From positions 1 through 13,681 of the forward strand of contig JAAXHR010000166.1 of the NCBI GenBank assembly GCA_012270805.1: 13,681 nt of DNA, written 5' to 3'. The stretch comes from Dehalococcoidia bacterium (GTDB lineage Bacteria; Chloroflexota; Dehalococcoidia; Lucifugimonadales; Lucifugimonadaceae). Made by a program: the position numbers and the translations under genes. Below the pieces are notes generated by a model. It worked only from the letters and a program-made list of their open reading frames with translations. It was not told where the DNA came from and did no database searches. Position 1 is the first letter of the stretch. The number at the start of each line of letters is the position of its first letter. Positions 1-6,777 of this stretch are shown here, piece by piece.

Positions 1-14
1 GCCCGAATCTCCAG

Positions 15-467
15 ATGCGTAGCGGAATTGGACATCTTGACGAGGTCAACCGATACATCGTCGAGGATCATTGCCGCAATCCTCGTAACGTCGATCCGCT
101 CTCTGACTACAACGCTGAGGCGAATATCGACAACCCGTTTTGCGGTGATGAAGTTACAGTTCAAATTCGGGTCGAGGAAGACCGGGTTTCGGCGATCTGC
201 GTTCATGGCACTGGATGCGCGATAACCCAAGCGTCAGCGTCCATGATGGCGGAAGCGATCGAAGGCAAACGTTGTTCGGAAATCGTGGAGTCGGCGACGA
301 TTATGCGGCGAATGCTTACGGAAGGTCAGGAACCTGATGCCGATGAAGCAGAAGCGATTGGCGACGCGATTTCACTCCGAGACGTGTCACGCTTCCCGGT
401 ACGCATCAAATGCGCCTTGTTGGCCTGGGCGACGCTTGAAGACGCTATTGAAAGTCTAGAGGGTTAG
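15..467 (+). CDS. sufU: SufU-type Fe-S cluster assembly protein
   Basis: SufU is a zinc protein that takes persulfide sulfur from the cysteine desulfurase SufS during Fe-S cluster assembly in the cytosol. The 150-residue product shows the family layout: an N-terminal DHCRNPRN segment, NPFCGD (Cys43, Asp45), GTGCAITQASAS (Cys68) and RIKCALLAW (Cys133). These are the four zinc ligands of SufU. The stretch at about residues 98-128, between the second and third Cys motifs, matches the insertion that separates SufU from IscU. The reading frame is open to the left window edge and no clear Shine-Dalgarno precedes the ATG at 15, so the start may lie slightly upstream, but the length is already normal. 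A sufS gene would be expected just to the left (inference). The stop lies 1 bp from the convergent stop of the binding-protein gene, with no room for a terminator. Confidence 0.93.
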   Translation: MRSGIGHLDEVNRYIVEDHCRNPRNVDPLSDYNAEANIDNPFCGDEVTVQIRVEEDRVSAICVHGTGCAITQASASMMAEAIEGKRCSEIVESATIMRRMLTEGQEPDADEAEAIGDAISLRDVSRFPVRIKCALLAWATLEDAIESLEG

Positions 468-468
468 A

Positions 469-2526
469 TCAACCGCCTCGAACGCGATCTGCGAGCCAAA
501 GGCGGCTCAGCCAAGTCGAGTCAGCGCGATAAGTGCTTGGTGCAACGTTTCGCAAGTGCGACCACCACAACCAGTGGGAAACGGATGCGGCCGGACGGAA
601 AATGTGTGCTCCTCTGAATATCTCGCGCTGGATTTCGAGCATTAGTTCGCCCCTGGCTAGCGGGTCAATCTCGACGGTTTGATGTTCGATCAAGGCATCA
701 AGCTCAGCGGTGGAGTAGCCCGTAGTGTTCCATGGTCCGCCGGAGTGATGGATCGCAAACAGCGCGGAGGTCGCGCTGGTTAGAGGTGGTGGCGCGCCGA
801 CATAGACGTCGTAGTCGCCTTCGTTCCAAATATCTTCGCCGAAAGTGCGGGTTGACACAGCCTCTACGGAGGCGATGGCCCCCAACTGATTCATCGCTTC
901 GGCAAGCGACAACGCGGTGGCGATGTATTCATCGCCGAACTCGCCCACTCGGATATTCACGAAGATACCTCCGGGAAGGTTCGCGTCTTCCAACAGGGAT
1001 AATACCTTGGTCCGGTCGTTGAAGAAAGCGTCGACCTCGGGTGCGGGCAATAACCATTCAGGGTTGTAGAGAGGTAATCCTGCGCTGATGAACGACTGGC
1101 CGTTATGTAGATCGTCGATCAGGCCTTGAGGATTCCAGGCATATAGGACCGCCTCACGGAAGAGTTTGTTGGTCAAGTAGTTACGGGTCGTATTGAAAGC
1201 GACTTCGATGCCGGTTGCGGGATCGTGGCTTCGAGTCCAACGCAACTCGTCGAATCGCTCCGTCGCCGCGAGGAGATCGGGCAGATCGGGTTGGATGAGA
1301 TCGAGTTGACCGGTTCGCAACACCGTGATCCGAGTCTGTTCGTCTTCGATGATAGAGACGTTGATACCGTCCAACAGGGGCAATTCTGGGATGTAGTATC
1401 GCTCGTTTGCTCGGAAGCTCATTCCGCTACGCTCAAACGATTCCATGACCCATGGACCGGTGCCTATGGTCGGACCCTGTGTCAGATCTCCATTGAGATT
1501 GACGGTTTCAGGCGCGACGATCGCGGCTCGGGCATCGGAGAGTTTGTCGAATATCTCCGCGTCTGGCAACGTGAGATCGATTTCCACCGTGTTATCGCCG
1601 ACGGCTCGGGCTTGAGCGATAGTGTTGGTTAGGTGCGAATTCGCCATTTGCGGGTCAGTCAGGCGATTTATGCTGTAGACGACATCCGCGGCGGCCAGGT
1701 CTCGACCGAGACCGGGGTTAGTTTCCTGCCAATTAATGTTAGGGCGGAGCTTTATGCTGAGAGTGGTCTCGCCGTCGAACTGCCAGTTCACGCACAGGTC
1801 GCAGACAATCTCATGCGCTGATGTTGAGGTGGTCGGATCGTAGCGCGAAGAAAGTTGGTCGACTCCGCTGTTAGGTTCATTGGGTTTCAGCCATCTATAT
1901 CGGAAAAGGCGCGAGTATGCGATGCCTGGTCCCCACCCGGCGAGTATGGGTGAGACGGATTTGTGGATGTCTTGATGCGGCGGCGCGCCCGGAACTGCGA
2001 CTTTGATGGTTCCGCCGCGCAGTCCCTCGATTGGAAGAGGTTTGACGGGTTCTGTCGGGACCGCAGTTGGATCTGCGGTGACTATTGGTTCCGGTTTTGG
2101 GGTCGGAGTTGGCGTCGGTGGAACAGCTGTCGGAGTTGTCGTAGGAGTCGGTGGGACCGTCGGCTCGGGTGCCGGCGTAGCGACTTCGGCAGTTGCAGTT
2201 GGTGGTACTGGTGTGGGCGTTTCGGTTGGCGGTGCAACAGTAGGCGCGGTCGTTTTGACGACTGTCTCGGGCTGTGGTGTCGCGGTAGGCGGAGCACTTG
2301 TGGGCGGGATCGGAGTGTTGGTTGGTGCTGTGGTCGGTTCATGAGGCGCTTCTGTGGGGCTCGGAGTGTTGGTTGGAGTGGTCGTGGCGACGGTAGTCGG
2401 AGTTGGTGTCGGAGTGAGTTCATCGGCCTGACATGCGAGCGCAGTGAAAGCTAGAGCGGTAATGGTAAGGAAGATGCCGATTGGGGCAGTGTGTTTGGGG
2501 TTCAAGGTGTTATCTGCCTGAACCAT
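469..2526 (-). CDS. Family-5 (peptide/nickel-type) ABC solute-binding lipoprotein with long Pro/Thr linker
   Basis: Extracellular solute-binding protein of the SBP_bac_5 (DppA/OppA-like) family, which delivers peptides or similar solutes to an ABC importer. Residues 13-31 form a hydrophobic signal ending in TALAC, an acceptable lipobox with Cys32 as lipid anchor. Residues about 38-165 are almost entirely Pro, Thr, Ala, Val and Glu, a disordered tether of some 130 residues. The binding domain starts at RGGTIKVAV (about 170-178) and includes LRPNINWQ, AADVVYSINRL, and IGTGPWVMESFERSG, typical of the family. At 685 residues it is longer than the usual 500-600, and the linker explains the excess. 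It starts inside the 3' end of the epimerase gene. ATG at 2526 is used here, but TTG at 2505 would give a TTGA stop/start overlap and still keep the signal peptide. No permease or ATPase gene is nearby, so the substrate is unknown. Confidence 0.88.
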   Translation of the reverse strand: MVQADNTLNPKHTAPIGIFLTITALAFTALACQADELTPTPTPTTVATTTPTNTPSPTEAPHEPTTAPTNTPIPPTSAPPTATPQPETVVKTTAPTVAPPTETPTPVPPTATAEVATPAPEPTVPPTPTTTPTAVPPTPTPTPKPEPIVTADPTAVPTEPVKPLPIEGLRGGTIKVAVPGAPPHQDIHKSVSPILAGWGPGIAYSRLFRYRWLKPNEPNSGVDQLSSRYDPTTSTSAHEIVCDLCVNWQFDGETTLSIKLRPNINWQETNPGLGRDLAAADVVYSINRLTDPQMANSHLTNTIAQARAVGDNTVEIDLTLPDAEIFDKLSDARAAIVAPETVNLNGDLTQGPTIGTGPWVMESFERSGMSFRANERYYIPELPLLDGINVSIIEDEQTRITVLRTGQLDLIQPDLPDLLAATERFDELRWTRSHDPATGIEVAFNTTRNYLTNKLFREAVLYAWNPQGLIDDLHNGQSFISAGLPLYNPEWLLPAPEVDAFFNDRTKVLSLLEDANLPGGIFVNIRVGEFGDEYIATALSLAEAMNQLGAIASVEAVSTRTFGEDIWNEGDYDVYVGAPPPLTSATSALFAIHHSGGPWNTTGYSTAELDALIEHQTVEIDPLARGELMLEIQREIFRGAHIFRPAASVSHWLWWSHLRNVAPSTYRADSTWLSRLWLADRVRGG

Positions 2527-3551
2527 TCGACGGTTTTGCTGATACCGTCTTGGAATGATGTGTTAGCTTGCCACCCGAGGTCGTTTTCGGCGGAGGTGAC
2601 GTCAAGCCAGATTTTGGGGATGTCGCCGGGTCTCGGTGGTCCGTATTGCGCAGGTTTGGCGTTGCTGATGAATTCAGACAGGATATCGTGAATCTTGTTT
2701 ACGGAGATGCCGTATCCGGTGCCGATGTTGTACGGACCTGGGAGGTTAGAGTCGGCTAGGGTTAGGACCCCATCGATGAAGTCTGAGACGTAGATGTAGT
2801 CCCGCTGGTCGTTGCCGTCGCCGAAGATGGTTATTTGCCGTCCTTCGAGCATCGCTTGGGTGAAGATTGCGATTACTCCAGCTTCGCCGTGGGGGTTCTG
2901 GCGAGGTCCGTAGACGTTGGCGGGCCGGACGATGGTGTAGTTCAGGTCATATAGGTGACCGTAGACGCGGAGGTAGTTTTCGACTGCAAGTTTGGAGGCG
3001 CCGTAAGTTGAGAGGGGTTTGGCCTCGATGGCTTCACGTGCGGGGAGGGCAGATGGTTCAAGGTCTCCGTAGATTGCACCTCCGGTCGAGAAGTAGATGA
3101 ATCGAGGGCGATGGGGCAGTTCTCGGATGGGTTCTAGGAGGTTTAGTGTGCCGTTGACGTTGATGTTGACGTCGATGAGGGGCTCGCGGGCTGAGACTGC
3201 GACGGAGGCTTGAGCTGCTAGGTGGTAGATGGCTTTGGGGTTGAGCTTTTTGATGAGGTCCGGGATACCGGGATCGCAGATGTCTTTATTGATTAGAGTA
3301 GCGTCGGGATGAAGATACTGGGTGTTTGAGGTGGATAGGTTATCGATAACAGTAACGTTTTCGCCGCGGTGAATGAGAGTATCGATTAGATGGGTGCCGA
3401 TGAAGCCGGAGCCGCCGGTCACCAGAGTGATGCCAGAGACACTCTGGCTATTTCGGTCAGGCTCGTTCAATTTTCGGTCGGGATTTGTGGAGAAAAGTGC
3501 TGAATTGTTAGACGAAATCGGCTGGTTAGCGGTTTCAATTGCGTCAAACAT
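2502..3551 (-). CDS. NAD-dependent epimerase/dehydratase (UDP-glucose 4-epimerase-like, extended SDR)
   Basis: Extended short-chain dehydrogenase of the GalE/WbpP type, which epimerises or dehydrates nucleotide sugars using bound NAD in the cytosol. Counting from ATG 3551 (349 residues), the NAD-binding GGSGFIG is at 46-52, the acidic residue ending beta-2 is in TVIDN (Asp70), LAAQASV is at 111-117, the catalytic Ser/Thr is in YFSTGG (153-158), Tyr183-x3-Lys187 is in YGASK, RPANVYGPRQ starts at 209, and RDYIYVSDF is at 250-258. All catalytic elements are intact. About 40 residues precede the Rossmann fold and look unstructured, so the real start may be lower, for example at the TTG coding Leu28. 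No Shine-Dalgarno is visible at ATG 3551. A TTG lies directly in front at 3554. The exact sugar substrate cannot be told. It is cotranscribed with the overlapping binding-protein gene and divergent from the NMT1-like gene. Confidence 0.9.
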   Translation of the reverse strand: MFDAIETANQPISSNNSALFSTNPDRKLNEPDRNSQSVSGITLVTGGSGFIGTHLIDTLIHRGENVTVIDNLSTSNTQYLHPDATLINKDICDPGIPDLIKKLNPKAIYHLAAQASVAVSAREPLIDVNINVNGTLNLLEPIRELPHRPRFIYFSTGGAIYGDLEPSALPAREAIEAKPLSTYGASKLAVENYLRVYGHLYDLNYTIVRPANVYGPRQNPHGEAGVIAIFTQAMLEGRQITIFGDGNDQRDYIYVSDFIDGVLTLADSNLPGPYNIGTGYGISVNKIHDILSEFISNAKPAQYGPPRPGDIPKIWLDVTSAENDLGWQANTSFQDGISKTVEWFRQITP

Positions 3552-3608
3552 CAATTATGCGTTAGAAGCAGGTTGCGACTCTTGGCGTGTGAGTGCGGTT
3601 TGAAGTCG

Positions 3609-3614
3609 AAGGGG
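3609..3614 (+). promoter_or_regulatory. Shine-Dalgarno selecting TTG start of NMT1-like gene
   Basis: AAGGGG lies 5 nt before TTG 3620. It favours this start over the in-frame GTG at 3593, which has no such sequence in front of it. Confidence 0.5.
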
Positions 3615-3619
3615 TAGAA

Positions 3620-4549
3620 TTGGCAGACGTTGACGGTTACGAACATGTGGAGTTCAGCTATATGCCCGACATCAGATTGATTGCTTCCCGACACTCAGCG
3701 TTTTACAGCCCGTTGATTTCGATGATTGCGGGCGGTTTTCTTGAGAAGGAAGGCTTGTCGGCTTCATATACACCTGCGACGGCAGGGCAGAACTCGGCGA
3801 TCGAGGTTGCCGAGGGCCGAGCGGATATCGGGCAGTCGGCGGTTTCGGGAAGTTGGGGGGCATTGGACGTGGGTGAGAAACCGCTGGTGGCGCATTTTGC
3901 TCAGATCAACGCGTTCGATGGATTCATCGTGGCGGCGCGTGAGCCGGATGCGGATTTCCAGTGGGAGAAGCTGTTGGATGCAAAGTTCTTGTATGTGCAC
4001 GGCGGACAGCCAGAGGCGATGCTGAGGTATGGCTTGCATCGTGTAGGGATCGATCTTTCAGACATCGAGGGTATCGAGTCGCCGGGTGGTGATGAGATGA
4101 TGGAGCAGTGGCGGAACGGCGAAGGCTACTATTTCCACGAGCAAGGTGCGTTTCCGCAGCAGTTGGAGCATGAGGGCATAGCCCAAATCGTGAGTTCGGT
4201 CGGTGAGATTGTGGGGCCGACGGCGTTCAGCAGTTTAGTTGCGAGGTGGGACTACCTCGATAGTGGCGAGGCGAGGGCGGTTACGAGGGCGTACCGGGCG
4301 TCTCGCGAGTGGGTCAACACTGCGGATCCAATGGAAGTTGCGGAGGCGGAGGAGCCGTTCTTCCCGGATATGGCGCTGGAGGCGACGGCTGCTGCGGTTG
4401 CTTACTATCAGAAGCTGGGGAACTGGGATGGGGATATCGCGATACCGAGGAACTTATATGAATCGGCCCTGGATGTGTTCGAGCACTCGGGGATGGTTGG
4501 TTCACGTCATGCCTATGAGGATGTCGTCGTGGCACCTCCTGGGCCGTAG
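3620..4549 (+). CDS. NMT1/THI5-like substrate-binding protein without export signal
   Basis: Periplasmic-binding-protein fold of the NMT1/THI5/SsuA group. The N-terminal lobe shows the family pattern of beta strand, MIAGGFLEKEGLSASY, then NSAIEVAEGRADIGQ (the ligand-site G-x-A-D-I-G-x stretch). Later segments such as VGPTAFSSLVARWDYL and EARAVTRAYRASREW fit the C-terminal lobe. No signal peptide or lipobox is present, so as read the protein is cytosolic. That is unusual for an ABC binding protein but known for THI5-type enzymes; the CCCxC motif of fungal Thi5 is absent. The TTG at 3620 is chosen because AAGGGG (3609-3614) lies 5 nt before it. A GTG at 3593 in the same frame would add nine residues, and ATG 3662 would remove 14. 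It is divergent from the epimerase with about 70 bp between them. A ligand role is inferred only from the fold. Confidence 0.75.
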   Translation: MADVDGYEHVEFSYMPDIRLIASRHSAFYSPLISMIAGGFLEKEGLSASYTPATAGQNSAIEVAEGRADIGQSAVSGSWGALDVGEKPLVAHFAQINAFDGFIVAAREPDADFQWEKLLDAKFLYVHGGQPEAMLRYGLHRVGIDLSDIEGIESPGGDEMMEQWRNGEGYYFHEQGAFPQQLEHEGIAQIVSSVGEIVGPTAFSSLVARWDYLDSGEARAVTRAYRASREWVNTADPMEVAEAEEPFFPDMALEATAAAVAYYQKLGNWDGDIAIPRNLYESALDVFEHSGMVGSRHAYEDVVVAPPGP

Positions 4550-4603
4550 AGGATTTCGAGCGCGTTTAATCGATCTGCCGGATTTTGGTAGCGCGGTCTC
4601 ACT

Positions 4604-4628
4604 CTCGCTCCTTCCTGAAGGAGGGGAG
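4604..4628. repeat. GC-rich hairpin, possible terminator
   Basis: CTCCTTC (4608-4614) and GAAGGAG (4617-4623) are perfect inverted arms, with a 2-nt gap or a 6-bp stem with a 4-nt loop. They are flanked by more pyrimidine on the left and GGGGAG on the right. The hairpin lies 59 bp after the NMT1-like gene. No clear T-run follows, so it may be a repeat element and not an intrinsic terminator. Confidence 0.45.
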
Positions 4629-4682
4629 AAAGGTTATTTGTGTGAGTGCGGCGCCCGGTCGTCATCAATCGGGCTCTAACCC

Positions 4683-4715
4683 TTACCCTGGCCCTCTCCC
4701 ATCAAGGGAGAGGGG
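4683..4715. repeat. Dispersed intergenic hairpin repeat, copy 1
   Basis: CCCTCTCCC (4692-4700) and GGGAGAGGG (4706-4714) form a perfect 9-bp stem around the loop ATCAA. The element begins with TTACCCTGGC. A second copy at 13032-13067 shares the 13-bp core CTCTCCCATCAAG and the preceding ACCCT. Similar CCCTCTCCC/GGGAGAGGG intergenic elements are common in many bacterial genomes. The function is unknown; an RNA-level terminator or a REP-like role is possible. Confidence 0.65.
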
Positions 4716-4858
4716 CGGAATGACGGTGCTACGTGAAGGGTGCGGTGTGCAGGCCATTCGGAAGATATTTGGTTTGAACGCGTTTCAGGTGATTGAAACG
4801 CGTTCGTTTGATTCCTTAAGATACGCGGCATCATCTCTACCAGCATATGTATTTGGTT

Positions 4859-4864
4859 AAGGAG
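4859..4864 (+). promoter_or_regulatory. Shine-Dalgarno of zinc-ribbon gene
   Basis: AAGGAG lies 8 nt before the ATG at 4873, the strongest ribosome binding site in the left half of the window. It supports this small frame as a real gene. Confidence 0.7.
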
Positions 4865-4872
4865 CGGGTTGG

Positions 4873-5130
4873 ATGTTGTTGTCAAAGAACGAGTGCATGA
4901 AGTGCAATCGGGGAATGATGCGGCTTCAGCAGGACGCATACAGCACGTATTTCACCTGCATGACCTGCGGAGCGACGATGGTGACGCGCTGTCCGCACTG
5001 CAAGACTCCAAGCATCGCGATCGAGATGAGTCCGCCGTCTCCAACGGTGTACTGCCGAGGCTGCGAGTGCGCGAATGCAGAACTGGCGGCGGAAGAGTGT
5101 AGCTACGAACCGATCACCGTTGCGATTTGA
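4873..5130 (+). CDS. Small protein with four CxxC pairs (double zinc-ribbon-like)
   Basis: An 85-residue protein with Cys pairs at 8/11 (ECMKC), 29/32 (FTCMTC), 40/43 (RCPHC) and 61/64 (YCRGC), plus Cys66 and Cys76. The spacing suggests two zinc-binding ribbons or knuckles, with pairs 1 and 2 forming one site and pairs 3 and 4 the other. I do not recognise the family. No catalytic residues, signal peptide or membrane segment are seen, so it is probably cytosolic and could bind nucleic acid or protein. A perfect AAGGAG 8 nt upstream and the regular Cys pattern make it a real gene. The ATG is followed by two TTG codons, also possible starts. It faces the convergent SOD-like gene across 55 bp that hold nothing recognisable. 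Confidence 0.75.
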   Translation: MLLSKNECMKCNRGMMRLQQDAYSTYFTCMTCGATMVTRCPHCKTPSIAIEMSPPSPTVYCRGCECANAELAAEECSYEPITVAI

Positions 5131-5185
5131 GAAGTTCGATCCGGGAGCTAAACAGCCTGTACATTCCGACAAGTTGTGAGATGCG

Positions 5186-5779
5186 CTAAGCGGGGCGAAT
5201 TATCCCACAAGCGACACGGTCGCCAGTGTCCGACTCCTCTTCGCCATATGCATCGGGCTTTTCATACACAATGATTGCGGATCCGTCAGCGTCAAACACG
5301 GAATGGCGTGGCCCACGATCCAGAGTGAATCCAACCGTAAAGAAATCGGCACGCGCAGAACCGTCAGATGCGGCGTAGATGTTGGGCAGGTCGCCACCGT
5401 GCCCTCTGGTTGCCGCACTGCTCCTCCAAGCTGGATGGACAAGTCCGTGTTCCGTATCATCAGGATTGAAGTGGTCACCTGCGGCGCTGAAGTCAGGTGT
5501 ACACGCGCCTACCTCGTGGACGATAAAGGCGTGGCCGCCTGGGCTAAGGCCGTTTAGTTCAGCCATGATCAATACTCCAGTGGCAGTTTGCCGGAAAGTA
5601 ACACTTCCTACACGATCGCCAGACAGCGATTCCAGCGCGGACTCGGCCATCAGGTCTGGAGTAGGCTGATGCGATTCACTGCACCTAGTGGCCAGTAAAA
5701 ACAGTCCGAGAGCTATTAAGATCACGATGGGTACTAATGGAATAGCGACGAGAATAGCTCGATCAAATCTTCCAGGCAT
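5186..5779 (-). CDS. Membrane-anchored Cu/Zn superoxide dismutase-like protein lacking two Cu ligands
   Basis: SodC-family beta-barrel protein of 197 residues. Residues 9-30 form one hydrophobic segment followed by ATRC, which is not a proper lipobox because Arg precedes Cys33. The protein is therefore probably membrane-anchored with the domain outside. Family motifs are GGHAFIVHEVGAC (81-93), GDHFNP (101-106), TEHG (109-112), GHGGDLPN (126-133) and GDRVACGII (186-194). Zinc ligands His103, His111, His127 and Asp130, the disulfide Cys93/Cys191 and active-site Arg188 are kept. Of the copper ligands, His88 and bridging His103 remain. The one expected in HGFHVH is Ile86 (ATC), and the one expected in VVHEKPDD is Tyr172 (TAT). 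Redox activity is therefore doubtful; Bacillus subtilis YojM is a known SOD paralogue lacking two Cu ligands. ATG 5779 is chosen over TTG 5803 because AAGGGG precedes it. Confidence 0.87.
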   Translation of the reverse strand: MPGRFDRAILVAIPLVPIVILIALGLFLLATRCSESHQPTPDLMAESALESLSGDRVGSVTFRQTATGVLIMAELNGLSPGGHAFIVHEVGACTPDFSAAGDHFNPDDTEHGLVHPAWRSSAATRGHGGDLPNIYAASDGSARADFFTVGFTLDRGPRHSVFDADGSAIIVYEKPDAYGEEESDTGDRVACGIIRPA

Positions 5780-5786
5780 TTTGGTA

Positions 5787-5792
5787 CCCCTT
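5787..5792 (-). promoter_or_regulatory. Shine-Dalgarno fixing ATG 5779 of the SOD-like gene
   Basis: On the minus strand AAGGGG lies 7 nt before ATG 5779. The upstream TTG at 5803 in the same frame has no such site, so the shorter 197-residue protein is preferred. Confidence 0.6.
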
Positions 5793-5923
5793 AGGCCAAG
5801 CAACTATTACGACGGCGTAGTCCTTTAATTCACTTCGGTGTATCACGACTTCATGTCTTTGGTGCAACACGTGACCGTGAAGCATAGAAGCACTTTTTGA
5901 TACTTGATGTTACAGGATATGGT

Positions 5924-5938
5924 CTTGCATTCTGCAAG
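5924..5938. repeat. Small perfect inverted repeat between phosphatase and SOD-like genes
   Basis: CTTGCA and TGCAAG flank a 3-nt centre. The repeat lies about 100 bp past the phosphatase stop and 145 bp before the SOD-like start, both read on the minus strand. It could end the phosphatase transcript or bind a regulator. There is no T-run, so neither role is firm. The rest of 5780-6039 shows nothing recognisable. Confidence 0.3.
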
Positions 5939-6039
5939 TGTAAGGGCGCCTGTCAAGGGACTGCATGAGGGTCGAATTTAAGTGAGGATGACGCACAAAG
6001 CCCGCGGTCTGTCGGCCAACATCGGGTTTGTTAGAGCGT

Positions 6040-6639
6040 CTAAGTGATCGCCGGCAAATGTACGGATGTCCATCCGTTCCATTCCGACCATTTGCCGTCG
6101 GAAATCTCGCTGACGATGGTGTAGGCACAGTTGGGCATTCTTGGGCGGCTACGGTAATCGAACTCGCGTCCGGCAATGTGGTCAAGGATGACGCCGATCG
6201 TTCCAGCGTGTAGGAAACCGACGACTCGCTGGCAGTTCTTCGATTTGGCGTCTTCGAGTAGTTGGCCAAAACCTTGTTGGACACGGTTTGAGAATTGATT
6301 GGGGTCTTCGCCACCGAACTGGGAAAAATCCAATTCGACCCGGTGATTGACAACGTCGTTCTTGAAGTCGATCGACGCCTCTTCAATGTGTCCGACATCG
6401 ATTTCATCGAGATCGGCGATGCGAGTGAAGCGACGTGAAGTGAGATCTGCGTAGGTTTGGGCGGTCTGGATGGCGCGGGGGAGGTTGCTGGAGTAACACT
6501 CGTCGAACTCCACGTCCTTTAATGCGTGGGCGACGGAACGTGCTTGTTCAAAGCCGAGTTCGGTTAGCCCGTGGTGCGGTTTGTATAGTCCATCCTCGCC
6601 CACGATCGTGTCGCCGTGCCTAACTAGCCAGAGTTCCAT
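6040..6639 (-). CDS. Histidine phosphatase family protein (phosphoglycerate mutase-like)
   Basis: Cytosolic enzyme of the histidine phosphatase superfamily (branch 1), which removes phosphate through a phosphohistidine intermediate. The 199-residue protein opens with MELWLVRHGDT, where His8 is the nucleophile in the RHG motif. It continues with GLTELGFEQA (24-33), YSSNLPRAIQTAQTYA (Arg55 is the second phosphate ligand), LDEIDVGHIEE (77-87), and FLHAGTIG with the second catalytic His144. The pattern fits the broad CobC/GpmB/PhoE-like group; the substrate cannot be told. ATG 6639 is used because it places RHG at the normal N-terminus. Extending the frame upstream would add 103 residues of unlikely sequence and overlap the divergent oxidoreductase. 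No Shine-Dalgarno is seen, so it may be leaderless or weakly translated. Confidence 0.85.
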   Translation of the reverse strand: MELWLVRHGDTIVGEDGLYKPHHGLTELGFEQARSVAHALKDVEFDECYSSNLPRAIQTAQTYADLTSRRFTRIADLDEIDVGHIEEASIDFKNDVVNHRVELDFSQFGGEDPNQFSNRVQQGFGQLLEDAKSKNCQRVVGFLHAGTIGVILDHIAGREFDYRSRPRMPNCAYTIVSEISDGKWSEWNGWTSVHLPAIT

Positions 6640-6673
6640 GTTGAAGCGATGAGGGTGAGTTTGTGAAACGGTA

Positions 6674-6709
6674 TTTGGCGTAAATTCACTTACAATTACG
6701 CGCGCCAAA
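6674..6709. promoter_or_regulatory. Interrupted palindrome in divergent intergenic region, possible operator
   Basis: TTTGGCG (6674-6680) and CGCCAAA (6703-6709) are perfect inverted arms. TAA next to the left arm (6681-6683) also matches TTA at 6696-6698, with CGCG inserted in the right half. The site lies between the start of the phosphatase (6639, leftward) and the oxidoreductase (6778, rightward), where a dimeric repressor site could control both genes. No binding protein is identified. Confidence 0.4.
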
Positions 6710-6777
6710 GGTCTATTTTGCAACAATTGATTGTTGACGTGATTTAACTCGCGATAGATATCGTCGAAAGGGTCAAT

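Larger units (their letters stand above)
4550..4872. other. Intergenic region with two hairpin repeats and no credible gene
   Basis: This 323-bp gap between two plus-strand genes holds two GC-rich hairpins (4608-4623 and 4692-4714), described separately. The open frames that cross it run through the hairpins and show no motifs. The last 15 bp contain the ribosome binding site of the zinc-ribbon gene. Confidence 0.6.

Noticed and set aside
2003..2344. Val/Gly-rich 113-codon plus-strand frame
   Set aside because: It is the complement of the Pro/Thr-rich linker of the lipoprotein gene and a product of low-complexity DNA.
4585..4860. 91-codon plus-strand frame in the gap before the zinc-ribbon gene
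   Set aside because: It crosses the hairpin repeat, has no ribosome binding site and no conserved feature.
5840..5900. CACGTG palindrome and A/T-rich stretch as SOD-like gene promoter
   Set aside because: A six-base palindrome is expected by chance, and no -35/-10 pair with good spacing could be placed.
5910..6407. 165-codon minus-strand frame overlapping the phosphatase
   Set aside because: Shadow of the phosphatase gene in another frame, with Ser/Thr/Arg-rich sequence and no motif.
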